Part shown: in pieces, positions 54,197-63,439 of the stretch | How the letters are laid out: each line of letters begins with the position of its first letter | Position numbering within the stretch: position 1 is the stretch's first letter | Assembly (NCBI RefSeq): GCF_003614435.1 | Contig: NZ_CP025546.1 | Location: forward strand, 4,588,001-4,652,000 | From: Mycobacterium paragordonae | GTDB taxonomy: Bacteria; Actinomycetota; Actinomycetes; Mycobacteriales; Mycobacteriaceae | Reading direction: 5' to 3' | DNA: 64,000 nucleotides | Translations under genes and position numbers: made by a program | Notes under the pieces: model-generated | Databases searched by the model: none | The model's input: the letters and a program-made list of their open reading frames with translations, nothing else | What the model was told of the DNA's origin: nothing

Positions 54197-54858
54197 GTGC
54201 TGTTCCCGGCGGCCACGCTGGGGGCGGCCGGGTTCTCGCTCCTCTCGGGGGTGCGGTAGAGGCGTCGTTTGGAGACGTATTGCACGACGCCGTCGGGCAT
54301 CAGGTACCACAGCGGCCTGTGTTCCAGGGCGCGCCGCCGGCAGTCGGTCGACGAGATCGCCAGTGCGGGGATCTCCACGAGCGTCAAAGCTTCTTGCGGC
54401 AGCTCACCCAGAACTTCGGTGATGTGGTCGTGGCGCAGCTCGTAGCCGGGCCTACTGACACCTATAAAACGCGCCAACTCGAACATCTCTTCCCAGCCGT
54501 GCCAGGTCAGGATGGACGCCAGCGCATCAGCGCCGGTGATGAAGTACAGCTCGGCGTCCGCGTTGAGGGTGTGCAGATCCCGCAGCGTGTCCTTGGTGTA
54601 CGTGGGGCCGCCGCGGTCGATGTCGACCCGGCTGACCGAGAATCGCGGGTTGGACGCGGTGGCGATCACGGTCATCAGATACCGGTCCTCGGCGGCCGAC
54701 ACCTGGCGGTCCTTCTGCCACGGTTGCCCGCTGGGCACGAACACGACCTCGTCGAGGGAGAACTTGTGCGCGACCTCACTGGCAGCAACCAGGTGGCCGT
54801 AATGGATAGGATCGAACGTCCCACCCATCACCCCCAGCCTGCGCAGCTGCTTTTGCAT
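54193..54858 (-). CDS. nadD: nicotinate-nucleotide adenylyltransferase
   Basis: A 221-residue nucleotidyltransferase that turns nicotinate mononucleotide into deamido-NAD. It has the alpha/beta-phosphodiesterase motif [11 protein letters not shown] and the C-terminal ISSTDCRRR motif (consensus ISSTxxR). ATG 54858 was chosen, ten residues before the first strand; the frame to 54975 would add an unrelated tail. It leads the operon; the 150-bp gap to the divergent methyltransferase gene must hold its promoter. Confidence 0.95.
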   Translation of the reverse strand: MQKQLRRLGVMGGTFDPIHYGHLVAASEVAHKFSLDEVVFVPSGQPWQKDRQVSAAEDRYLMTVIATASNPRFSVSRVDIDRGGPTYTKDTLRDLHTLNADAELYFITGADALASILTWHGWEEMFELARFIGVSRPGYELRHDHITEVLGELPQEALTLVEIPALAISSTDCRRRALEHRPLWYLMPDGVVQYVSKRRLYRTPERSENPAAPSVAAGNST

Positions 54859-55008
54859 GGTTTGCCAGCTTACTGGAGCCTGCGCTCTGGCATCACCGCG
54901 CGAGCAGGGACCGGAGCCCGGCCGGGTCGCCCGGCAAATCACCGGCAAATTTATGTGTTTATCGAATAGTCGCATGCCGAAGGCGGGTCATCCTGTAGAA
55001 GAAGTTCT

Positions 55009-56058
55009 GTGGAAACGGAACCTTCGCTGTCGACCGCAGGGCAGTCGCAAGAGTGGAAAGACGCCATGCGGCGGCGTGTCTCCAGCCGATCAGTGGTCAC
55101 CGGCGAGCTTTCACTGCCGGCTATTCCAAACATGCTGGACGAGTACGTGAAGATGTGCAGCAACATCTTCGCGGGGGTGGGCCGGCAGTTCAACGACGAG
55201 GAACTCGCCCACCTGCGGACCGTGCTACAGAACCAGCTGGCCGAGGCCTACTCGATCTCACACCGTTCCAACATCGTGGTCAGCTACAACGCGCCCGTTG
55301 GCCCGACCCTGCACTACCAGGTCAACGCCCGGTGGTTCACCGTCGCCGAAGCCTACGAGAACTGGATCGCCACCCGCGAACCACCCTTGTTCGGCACCGA
55401 GCCCGATGCCCGGGTTTGGGCGCTGGCCAACGAAGCGCCCGACGCCCGTTCGCACCCGGTGCTCGACATCGGCGCTGGAACGGGTCGTAACGCACTTGCG
55501 CTTGCGCGCCGTGGACACCCCGTCGACGTGGTGGAACTGACGCCGAAGTTCGCCGAGATCATCCGGTCTCAAGCCTGGGCCGAAAATCTCGACTTACGCG
55601 TTATCGTGCGCAATGTTTTCGAGACCACCGACGATTTGCGACAGGACTATCAGTTAATACTGCTCTCGGAAGTGGTATCCGATTTCCGGACAACCCAGCA
55701 ATTGCGCGGCCTCTTCGAACTGGCCGCGAAGTGTCTGGCGCCCGGGGCACGGCTGGTTTTCAATGCGTTTCTGCCACGACACGGCTACGAACTCGAGGAC
55801 GCGGCACGGGAGTTCGGGCAGCAGGCGTACACGAGCATGTTCTCCCGGCAGGAGGTGTCGACCGCCTGCGAAGGCCTGCCCCTGGAGCTGGTCGCTGACG
55901 ACTCGGTGTACGAATACGAGCAGGCGAACCTGCCGACCGGCGCCTGGCCGCCGACCAGCTGGTACGCCGACTGGGTCAGCGGGCTCGACGTGTTCCCCGT
56001 CGGACGGGACAAGAGCCCGATCGAGATGCGCTGGCTGGTGTTCCGTAAGACCCGCTGA
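55009..56058 (+). CDS. class I SAM-dependent methyltransferase-like protein
   Basis: A 349-residue protein. The C-terminal part (about 145-349) has a Rossmann methyltransferase domain with motif I VLDIGAGTGRNALALA and motif II-like VDVVELTPKFAEI; the N-terminal 140 residues (VKMCSNIFAGVGRQFNDEEL) form a helical domain I do not recognise. The GTG start 55009 is not certain; ATG 55066 would also serve. In M. tuberculosis this place has different genes (Rv2422-Rv2424c), so this one may be an acquisition or a lineage-specific retention. Substrate unknown. It is convergent with the VWA gene, 12 bp apart. Confidence 0.75.
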   Translation: METEPSLSTAGQSQEWKDAMRRRVSSRSVVTGELSLPAIPNMLDEYVKMCSNIFAGVGRQFNDEELAHLRTVLQNQLAEAYSISHRSNIVVSYNAPVGPTLHYQVNARWFTVAEAYENWIATREPPLFGTEPDARVWALANEAPDARSHPVLDIGAGTGRNALALARRGHPVDVVELTPKFAEIIRSQAWAENLDLRVIVRNVFETTDDLRQDYQLILLSEVVSDFRTTQQLRGLFELAAKCLAPGARLVFNAFLPRHGYELEDAAREFGQQAYTSMFSRQEVSTACEGLPLELVADDSVYEYEQANLPTGAWPPTSWYADWVSGLDVFPVGRDKSPIEMRWLVFRKTR

Positions 56059-56070
56059 AGCCAGCGAAAG

Positions 56071-57513
56071 CTACACCGGCAACAACGCGTCGATGACCGA
56101 GGCCAGCTGTTTGGCTGAACGGCACTCGTGCATCGTGATGACTTCCTCGTACCGCGGCACCGCCGAGTCTCCGCTGCCCCAGAGGTGCCTGGGCTCCGGG
56201 TTGAGCCAGTGCGCATGCCGGGCGGCGTTGACCATGTCGGCGAGCACGTCGACGGCCGGGTTACGGTAGTTGGTGCGGCCGTCCCCGAGCACCAGCAGGG
56301 AGCTGCGCGGCGACAGCACATTCGGGTTTGCCTGCACGAACGAGACGAACGCGTTGCCGTAGTCGGAGTGGCCGTCGCGGGCATAAACCCCCGCTTCGCG
56401 GGTGATGCGCTGAATCGCCACCGCCAGGTCGGCCTCCGGCCCGAACATATGCGTCACCTCGTCGGTCGTGTCGATGAACGCGAAGACACGAACACGCGAA
56501 AATTGTTGCCGCAGCGCATGAACGAGCAGCAGGGTGAAGTGACTGAACCCGGCGACGGATCCGGACACGTCGCACAGCACCACCAATTCCGGTCGCGCCG
56601 GACGCGGCTTCTTCAATACGACGTCGATCGGCACGCCACCGGTGGACATGGATTTGCGCAACGTCTTGCGCAGGTCGATCGTCCCGGCGCGAGACCGGCG
56701 GCGCCGCGCCGCGAGCCGGGTCGCGAGGGTGCGGGCCAACGGCGCCACCACGCGGCGCATCTGCCGCAGCTGCTCACCCGAGGCGCGCAGGAACTCGACG
56801 TTCTCGGAAAGCTGTGGGATTCCGTACATCTGAACGTGTTCGCGGCCGAGCTGCTCGGCGGTGCGCCGCTTGGTCTCGGCATCGACCATCTTCCGCAGCT
56901 GCGAGATCTTCTGCGCCGCTATCGCTTTCGCAATCTGCTCCTGACTGGGCGTGGGCTCGTCGCCGTACGGGGCGAGCAGCCCGGCCAGCAGCTTGCCTTC
57001 CAGTTCATCCAGCGCCATCGCCTTGAGCGCCTGGTACGACGAGAACGACGGGCCGCGTGAGGAATTGTACTTGCCGTAGGCCTCCACGATCCGGGCGATC
57101 ATCCGGACCAGCCGTTCGTCCATGTCGGCCAGGTCCGGGTTGTCGGCCAGCAGGTCCAGCAGCATCTGCCGCATCGCCTCGACGTCGTCGGGCGGCAAAC
57201 CTTCGGCATCCCCGGCAGCGTCCGCATCGGCAACGACGGCCCGGGCCCCCAGCGCCGCAGGGAACCAGAGGTCGAACATGGCATCGTAGGTGTCACGGTG
57301 ATCCGGCCGGCGCAACACCGCACACGCCAGGCCTTCGCGCAGCACCATTCGGTCTTCCAGACCCAGCGTCGCCATCACCCGGCCGGCATCCACCGTTTCC
57401 GACGGGCCCACCGAAATCCCGCTTCCCCGAAGCGCTTCCACGAACCCGACCAGGTGCCCGGGCAGCCCGTGCGGCGCGAGCGGCCGGGACGGACGGATGC
57501 GTCGGGAGGCCAT
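56071..57513 (-). CDS. VWA domain (CoxE-like) protein, partner of MoxR ATPase (Rv2425c orthologue)
   Basis: A 480-residue protein. N-terminal 250 residues are helical and characteristic of CoxE-like proteins (FVEALRGSGISVGPSETVDA); the C-terminal VWA domain (about 300-470) has the MIDAS motif DVSGS (VLCDVSGSVAGFS), a Thr region and GDGRTN as third metal loop. Together with the MoxR ATPase upstream it forms a probable metal-dependent chaperone or assembly unit. Start and the MoxR stop overlap as TGATG. Confidence 0.88.
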   Translation of the reverse strand: MASRRIRPSRPLAPHGLPGHLVGFVEALRGSGISVGPSETVDAGRVMATLGLEDRMVLREGLACAVLRRPDHRDTYDAMFDLWFPAALGARAVVADADAAGDAEGLPPDDVEAMRQMLLDLLADNPDLADMDERLVRMIARIVEAYGKYNSSRGPSFSSYQALKAMALDELEGKLLAGLLAPYGDEPTPSQEQIAKAIAAQKISQLRKMVDAETKRRTAEQLGREHVQMYGIPQLSENVEFLRASGEQLRQMRRVVAPLARTLATRLAARRRRSRAGTIDLRKTLRKSMSTGGVPIDVVLKKPRPARPELVVLCDVSGSVAGFSHFTLLLVHALRQQFSRVRVFAFIDTTDEVTHMFGPEADLAVAIQRITREAGVYARDGHSDYGNAFVSFVQANPNVLSPRSSLLVLGDGRTNYRNPAVDVLADMVNAARHAHWLNPEPRHLWGSGDSAVPRYEEVITMHECRSAKQLASVIDALLPV

Positions 57514-58388
57514 CAGTTCAGCCTCAACTCGCCGGTGGCGCGTTGCTGGTCGGACTGGTGTTTGAGGACCACGCCGAGCGTGGCGGCGACGACGGCATCG
57601 TCGATGGTGTCCATGCCCAGCGCCAGCAACGTCCGTCCCCAGTCGATGGTCTCGGCAATGGACGGCACCTTCTTGAGCTGCATACCGCGCAGCACGCCGA
57701 TGATGCGCACCAACTCCTCGGCCAGGTGTTCGGGCAGTTCGGGCACCCGCGAGAGCAGGATGCGCCGTTCCAGCTCGGGGGTCGGGAAGTCGATGTGCAG
57801 GAACAGGCAGCGACGTTTGAGGGCTTCCGACAGTTCACGGGTGGCGTTGGAGGTCAACACGACCAGCGGTGTCCGGGTGGCGGTGATGGTGCCCAGTTCC
57901 GGGACGGTCACCGCGAAGTCGGAGAGCACCTCCAGCAGCAGGCCCTCGATCTCGATGTCGGCCTTGTCGGTTTCGTCGATCAGCAGCACGGTCGGGTCGG
58001 TGCGCCGGATCGCGGTCAACAACGGGCGCTGCAGCAGAAACTCCTCGCTGAACACATCATCTTTGGTCGACTGCCAGTCGCCGGAGCCGGCCTGGATGCG
58101 CAAGATCTGCTTGGCGTGGTTCCACTCGTAGAGGGCCCGCGCCTCGTCGACGCCCTCGTAGCACTGCAAGCGGACCAGACCCGACCCGGTCGCCTGGGCG
58201 ACGGCGCGGGCGAGTTCGGTCTTGCCGACCCCGGCCGGCCCTTCCACCAGCAGTGGCTTGCCGAGCCGATCGGCGAGGAAGACGGCGGTCGCGGTGGCGG
58301 TGTCGGGCAGGTAGCCCGTCTCGGCGAGCCGGCGCGAAACGTCGGCGATGTCGGCGAACAGCGGCACAGGCCGTGCGGGCACGCTCAT
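57513..58388 (-). CDS. MoxR-family AAA+ ATPase (Rv2426c orthologue)
   Basis: A 291-residue AAA+ ATPase. Walker A GPAGVGKTELA, Walker B VLLIDETDKAD, sensor 1 LTSNATREL and an arginine-finger region ALKRRCLFLHID are present. MoxR proteins act with VWA partners, here the next gene. ATG 58388 was chosen because the domain starts directly there. Proline biosynthesis gene proA lies 22 bp upstream on the same strand, so all may share one transcript. Confidence 0.9.
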   Translation of the reverse strand: MSVPARPVPLFADIADVSRRLAETGYLPDTATATAVFLADRLGKPLLVEGPAGVGKTELARAVAQATGSGLVRLQCYEGVDEARALYEWNHAKQILRIQAGSGDWQSTKDDVFSEEFLLQRPLLTAIRRTDPTVLLIDETDKADIEIEGLLLEVLSDFAVTVPELGTITATRTPLVVLTSNATRELSEALKRRCLFLHIDFPTPELERRILLSRVPELPEHLAEELVRIIGVLRGMQLKKVPSIAETIDWGRTLLALGMDTIDDAVVAATLGVVLKHQSDQQRATGELRLN

Positions 58389-58410
58389 AGGGCTCCTTCG
58401 ATTGCGGAAA

Positions 58411-59670
58411 TCAGGCCGGACGGGTGTGGCCGTCACCCCACACGATCCACTTGGTTGAGGTCAGTTCCGGCAGCCCCATCGGGCCGCGGGCGTGCAGTTT
58501 CTGGGTGGAGATGCCGATCTCTGCGCCGAAGCCGAACTGCTCGCCGTCGGTGAACGCGGTGGACGCGTTGACCATCACCGCTGCCGCATCCACCTGCGCG
58601 GTAAAACGTTGCGCCGCAGCGAGATTGGTAGTCACGATGGCTTCGGTGTGGCCGGTGCCGTACTCGTTGACGTGGGCGATCGCGGCATCCACCCCGTCGA
58701 CCACCGCGACCGCGATGTCCATCGCCAGGTACTCGCGGCGCAGGTCTGCGTCTTCGGCATCGCCTTCGGCTCCGCCATGCACGGTGACGCCCGCCGTCTC
58801 CAGCGCGTTCAGCAACCGTGGCAGCGCCTCCCCGGCGATCGCCGTGTCGACCAGCAGCGTCTCGGCGGCATTGCAGACGCTGGGCCGGCGGGTCTTGGAG
58901 TTGAGCAGGATGCGCTCGGCGACGTAGAGGTCGGCGGCCTCGTGCACGTAGACATGGCAGTTGCCGACACCGGTCTCGATGGTGGGTATCTGCGCATCGC
59001 GCACCACAGCTTCGATCAAGCCGGCACCCCCGCGCGGGATCGCCACATCGACCAGGCCGCGGGCCTGGATCAGGTGGGTGACGGTGGCGCGGTCGGCCGA
59101 CGAGAGCAGCTGGACGGCGTCGGCGGGCAGGCCCTCGCTGACCAGGGCGCCGCGCAGCACCGCGACCAGCGCTTCATTCGACTTCGCCGCCGACGAACTG
59201 CCGCGCAGCAGCGCCGCGTTGCCGGACTTGAGCGTCAGTCCGAACGCGTCGACGGTGACATTGGGGCGGCCCTCGTAGATCATTCCGACCACGCCGAGCG
59301 GAACGCGCTGCTGTCGCAACTGCAGCCCGTTGGGCAGGGTGGAACCGCGCAACACCTCACCGACCGGGTCGGCCAATCCGGCGACCTGGCGCAGACCAGC
59401 GGCGATGCCGTCGACCCGCTGTGAGTTCAGCGCCAACCGGTCGAGCATCGCGGCGGGGGTGCCGGCGGCCCGCGCCGTGTCCAGGTCTTCGGCGTTGGCG
59501 GCCAGGATCTCATCGGCGTGGGCCAGCAGTGCGTCGGCGGCGGCATGCAGCGCGCGGTCTTTGACCGCGGTCGGGGTCGAGGCCAGGATCCGGGCGGCCA
59601 CCCGGGCGCGGCGGGCGGCATCGTGCACCTCTTGGCGCAAGTCAGGCAGCGCCGGTGCTTGCAGACTCAT
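58411..59670 (-). CDS. proA: gamma-glutamyl phosphate reductase
   Basis: A 419-residue NADPH-dependent enzyme of proline synthesis in the aldehyde dehydrogenase superfamily. Family segments: [20 protein letters not shown], catalytic Cys in [13 protein letters not shown], and [15 protein letters not shown] [20 protein letters not shown] near the end. ATG 59670 overlaps the stop of the MscS-like gene (TAATG), so the start is fixed; the long open frame to 60804 is a shadow of that gene. Confidence 0.96.
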   Translation of the reverse strand: MSLQAPALPDLRQEVHDAARRARVAARILASTPTAVKDRALHAAADALLAHADEILAANAEDLDTARAAGTPAAMLDRLALNSQRVDGIAAGLRQVAGLADPVGEVLRGSTLPNGLQLRQQRVPLGVVGMIYEGRPNVTVDAFGLTLKSGNAALLRGSSSAAKSNEALVAVLRGALVSEGLPADAVQLLSSADRATVTHLIQARGLVDVAIPRGGAGLIEAVVRDAQIPTIETGVGNCHVYVHEAADLYVAERILLNSKTRRPSVCNAAETLLVDTAIAGEALPRLLNALETAGVTVHGGAEGDAEDADLRREYLAMDIAVAVVDGVDAAIAHVNEYGTGHTEAIVTTNLAAAQRFTAQVDAAAVMVNASTAFTDGEQFGFGAEIGISTQKLHARGPMGLPELTSTKWIVWGDGHTRPA

Positions 59671-61118
59671 TACCCCAGGGTATCGGGCTTTCGCAGACCG
59701 GGCGCGACCGCGGTCGTTGCTTTTCCGCGTTCGCGGCGGGTCACTCGCGCCTTGTTCTGCCGCTCGTCGATCAGCCGCCCCAGATCCTGCAGCAGCATCG
59801 GCTTGTCCATCACGATTTTCTCGAGATGTTCGCGCTCGATCTCCAGCGCGGTCACTTCCTCGAGGGCATAGGCGCCGGCCAGGTTGGGCTGCCTGGTCAG
59901 GGCCGTGATCCCGATGAACGAACCTTCGGTCAGGGTGGCGAAGGGCAGCACGGCGCCGTCCCCGTCGGTCACCGTCAGTTGCACGCTGCCGGCCACGATG
60001 AAGGCCATCGCGGTGGGCACCGTGCCCGCATACTGCACGATCTCGTCGGTGCCGTACCGCAGGATCCTGGCGTACGGGGCCAGAAACTGCTGGTCGGCCA
60101 GCGTCAGCCGGAGTTCGGACGCGACGACGGTGCGTAGTGCTTTCATGACTCGCTCCGGCGTCGAGAAGTCGTCGTCCTCGCCGTCCAGATGCAGTTCCCA
60201 ACGACGCGCGGCGTACCAGACCCAGCGCACGAACGTGGATTGGGTGGCGCCCTCGTCGGCCGGAGAGTGGACCCGGACGGTGGTGCGGTACTCCCCGGCG
60301 CCCAGTGCGACCGAGGTTGGCGAGGTTCCCGGCATCATCAGCGGCAGTGCGCCGGCCACCAGGGTCAGCATCTCGCATACCTTGTCCGGCGGGTCCGACG
60401 TCGCGAACGTGGTGTTGATCGAGCACTTGTGCGGGCCGGCCGGCCGGCTGAGATTGGTGAACGCGGTGGTCGCCAGCATCGAGTTCGGCATGATCCGCAG
60501 TCCGCCGCCGGTCTGGATGTGCACGGCCCGCCAGTTCACCTCGATGACCCGCCCCCGGGCGGTCTGGGTATCCAGCCAATCGTTGATCCGGAACGGCTGC
60601 TCGAAGAGCATGAACAGGCCGGACACGATCTGGCCGACGGAGTTCTGCAGCATCAGGCCGATCACCACCGACGTGATGCCCAGGGCGGTGAACACCCCGC
60701 CGACCCGCACTCCCCAGATGACGGACAAGATGACCGCGAGCCCGAGCCCGATCAGGGCGAACCGGCCGACGTCCAGGAAGATGGTCGGAAGTCGCTTGCG
60801 CCAACTGTCCTCGGGCGCGCCTTCGAACACCGTCGCGTTCAGCCCGGACAGCAGCAGTACCAGCACCAGGAAGCCGAACACCGTGGTGAGAATGCGGACC
60901 GGGACCTCGCCCGCCGGAATCTGCGAGGCTTTCACCAGGATCAGTAACAGCGCCCCGAGCGGTAACAGCCAGTTGCGGATCACCCCGACCTGACGGGCCA
61001 GCCGATTACCCCGGCGGTTGAGGATCTGCTGCAGCTCGGTCAGCAGGATCAAGCAGACCGGAAATCCGATCGCCACACCGATCGCCCAGTAGAACCAATC
61101 CGAGTCGAAGAAGTTCAC
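59670..61118 (-). CDS. MscS-family mechanosensitive channel with cyclic-nucleotide-binding domain (Rv2434c orthologue)
   Basis: A 482-residue protein. About four N-terminal membrane helices are followed by the MscS pore and beta domain (about 120-330; [46 protein letters not shown]) and a C-terminal cyclic-nucleotide-binding fold (about 365-460; [27 protein letters not shown]). Such fusions can be gated by nucleotide as well as by membrane tension. GTG start 61118 overlaps the stop of the cyclase-like gene by one base. The phosphate cassette of the CNB domain is weak, so cAMP binding is open. Confidence 0.88.
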   Translation of the reverse strand: MNFFDSDWFYWAIGVAIGFPVCLILLTELQQILNRRGNRLARQVGVIRNWLLPLGALLLILVKASQIPAGEVPVRILTTVFGFLVLVLLLSGLNATVFEGAPEDSWRKRLPTIFLDVGRFALIGLGLAVILSVIWGVRVGGVFTALGITSVVIGLMLQNSVGQIVSGLFMLFEQPFRINDWLDTQTARGRVIEVNWRAVHIQTGGGLRIMPNSMLATTAFTNLSRPAGPHKCSINTTFATSDPPDKVCEMLTLVAGALPLMMPGTSPTSVALGAGEYRTTVRVHSPADEGATQSTFVRWVWYAARRWELHLDGEDDDFSTPERVMKALRTVVASELRLTLADQQFLAPYARILRYGTDEIVQYAGTVPTAMAFIVAGSVQLTVTDGDGAVLPFATLTEGSFIGITALTRQPNLAGAYALEEVTALEIEREHLEKIVMDKPMLLQDLGRLIDERQNKARVTRRERGKATTAVAPGLRKPDTLG

Positions 61119-63298
61119 TACCGCTCCGACAACCGGTAAATGGCCTGCTCGGCGCCGCCGACGGAAATCGTGCCGGCCGGAGTGAACTGGCGCGTGTCGC
61201 GCATCGCCTCATACACCTGGGATGCGACGTAGATGCCGGGTTGCGGTGTGCCACTTTGCATCTGGTAAGCCAGGCTGACCGCGGCACCCCACATGTCGAA
61301 GACGAGTCCGGACTTGCCCACCAGCCCACTGATCACGTTGCCGGTGTTGATACCGACCCGCAGACGCAGCACATGCCGGCTCTGGTTGTTGAACCGCTCG
61401 ATGATGCGGCGTATCTCCAGAGCGAACTCCACGCTGCGGTGAATGCTGTCCAGGCGCGGTGTGACGACCCCGCAGCTGGCCAGGTAGCCGTTGTGGAAAG
61501 TGCGAATCCGTTCCACCCCAAGGGCTTCGGCGGCCGAATCGAACTGGCGGAACAGGTCGTCGACGATGCCGACCAGTTCGTCGCCCGCGACTTCGCTCGA
61601 TATCTCGTCGAGTCCGACGATGTCGGCGTAGATGATGGCGACATCCTGGTGCTGCTGCGAGATGGTGCCCTCACCCTCGCGGTACCGCTGCGCCACCGGC
61701 TCCGGCATCAACGCCAGCAGGAGTCGGTCGTTCTCCCGCCGCTGCTCGTTGAGCAGCTCTTCCTTGATCGCCAGGTTCCGGCTCATCTCGTTGAAAGCAC
61801 CGGTGAGATCACCGATTTCATCACGTGACGTGATCGGGATGTTGACCTCGTAGTCGCCGCTGCTGATCTTCTGCGCGCCTTTCTCGAGGCGGCGCAGCGG
61901 TCGCACCGCCGCCTGGGCGATGACCATGGCAGCCACGGAGATCGCGAAGACCATCGCCGCGACGGCGACCGCAAGCGCTTTGGTGAACCGCCCGATCCGC
62001 GCGAAAGCGTCCGAGTCGTCCCGGGTGGCCAGAACCGACCACTGCAGATCGGAATTCGGGATACTCAGCGGCGCGTAGGCCTCCAGTTCTCTGTTACCGG
62101 TGTAGTCGGTGCCACTCGTCACGCCGGTCTCGCCACGCTGCGCCGCTTTCAGGCCGGCGCTGCGCACCGGCTGCACCAGCGTCGTACCGCCGAGCCGTAT
62201 GGCCCGGTCAGCCACATCGGGTGCGGTGCCGGCGGCGATCACCTCACGCCGGTATTCCTTTGGGTCTTCGAGGAAAAGCCTTGAGTCAGAACGCATCAAA
62301 CCGTCGGGGCCGGCGAGGTAGGTTTCGGTTGCCGCCCCCATACCGGCGGCCTGCCACTGCTTGTTGGCGGTCATGATGTAGTTGATCTTGGCGATCGGCA
62401 CGGGCAGTGCCATGACGCCGTCGAATCTGCCGTCCAGGCCGATCGGCGACACCACCCACGCGGTCGGCACGTCGAGCTGCGGCTGGTACGGCTCGAAGTC
62501 GGTGATCCAGACGAACTCAACGTCGTTGGAGCGCAACGCCTTCAGGTACGCCTCGCGCAGATTCGACTCGCGATACGGTCCGCTCAGGATGTTGGTGCCG
62601 AGGTCGGGCCCCTTGTCCACGGTGTAGACGACGTTGCCGTCCATGTCGAACAGTAGGGCGTCCCGGTAGTTGAAACGGCTGACGATGCTGCGCATATAGA
62701 AATCGAAGCGAACATTGGCGGCCGACCAGGCGCTGCCGTCACCCGGATCCACCGGCGGGTCGGTATTGGGCCTCGTCGTGGCGGTGTAGTTGGCCTGAAG
62801 GTATTTCTCGGCGTTGGTTTTCGGTAGCAGCGCGTTGAGATCGAGCTCTTCACCCGTCACCCGTTCAATGGGCTTGATCATCTGGTCTTGGTAGTAGTTG
62901 GCGAGTGCCTGCTGTTGTGGGCCGCTGATCGTCGCGTTGTTCAGTTGATTGAATCCGGCGGTCAGCGCAAGGACGGCCTGGTCGATGCTGAAACCGCCGC
63001 TGTAGACGATCAGTGAGTTCGTCACCTCGCGGAACAACGCCTCGATCTGCCGTTTCTGGGACTCGCGCAACTCGATGAGTCGCTCCGACTCGACTTCACG
63101 CAAGGCATTGCGCCCGGAGATGGCACCGATGTAGCCGATGACAGCGATGGACAGGATGCTCGACAGCAGGAGCGCGACCAGAATCTTGGACTGGATGCTG
63201 ATTTTGAAACGGATGCGGGGCAAGAGGCGGCGGACGCGCTTCTTCCCCGGAGCGCGCTGCGCCTCCGCGTCTAATTCTGTTAGCTCACCCGACGTCAA
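61118..63298 (-). CDS. membrane receptor with HAMP and degenerate class III nucleotide cyclase domain (Rv2435c orthologue)
   Basis: A 726-residue sensor: cytoplasmic N-tail, membrane helix (about 38-60), extracytoplasmic dCache-like domain (about 60-440), second helix (about 445-465), HAMP (about 465-520) and a cyclase domain (about 550-715). The first metal Asp is present (YADIVG, about 559) and the base-reading Asp of FDMWG too, but the second metal site reads HNG where GD is usual (about 603), and the VNxAxR transition-state motif reads VSLAYQ (Asn to Ser, Arg to Gln, about 675-679). It may therefore be inactive or only a regulator. TTG start at 63298 after GAAGGGAA. Confidence 0.88.
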   Translation of the reverse strand: MTSGELTELDAEAQRAPGKKRVRRLLPRIRFKISIQSKILVALLLSSILSIAVIGYIGAISGRNALREVESERLIELRESQKRQIEALFREVTNSLIVYSGGFSIDQAVLALTAGFNQLNNATISGPQQQALANYYQDQMIKPIERVTGEELDLNALLPKTNAEKYLQANYTATTRPNTDPPVDPGDGSAWSAANVRFDFYMRSIVSRFNYRDALLFDMDGNVVYTVDKGPDLGTNILSGPYRESNLREAYLKALRSNDVEFVWITDFEPYQPQLDVPTAWVVSPIGLDGRFDGVMALPVPIAKINYIMTANKQWQAAGMGAATETYLAGPDGLMRSDSRLFLEDPKEYRREVIAAGTAPDVADRAIRLGGTTLVQPVRSAGLKAAQRGETGVTSGTDYTGNRELEAYAPLSIPNSDLQWSVLATRDDSDAFARIGRFTKALAVAVAAMVFAISVAAMVIAQAAVRPLRRLEKGAQKISSGDYEVNIPITSRDEIGDLTGAFNEMSRNLAIKEELLNEQRRENDRLLLALMPEPVAQRYREGEGTISQQHQDVAIIYADIVGLDEISSEVAGDELVGIVDDLFRQFDSAAEALGVERIRTFHNGYLASCGVVTPRLDSIHRSVEFALEIRRIIERFNNQSRHVLRLRVGINTGNVISGLVGKSGLVFDMWGAAVSLAYQMQSGTPQPGIYVASQVYEAMRDTRQFTPAGTISVGGAEQAIYRLSER

Positions 63299-63439
63299 TC
63301 GGCTTCCCTTCTGCCACCGGTCTGTCTCGGGTCCCCGATCACGCTGCAGACTAGCTCTCTGACCGGTGGATATCGGCGTTTTGCCGAAAAGTGACGTCGG
63401 CGCGTGTCCGAGAATTCACCGTTTGGTGACGCCGGGCTT

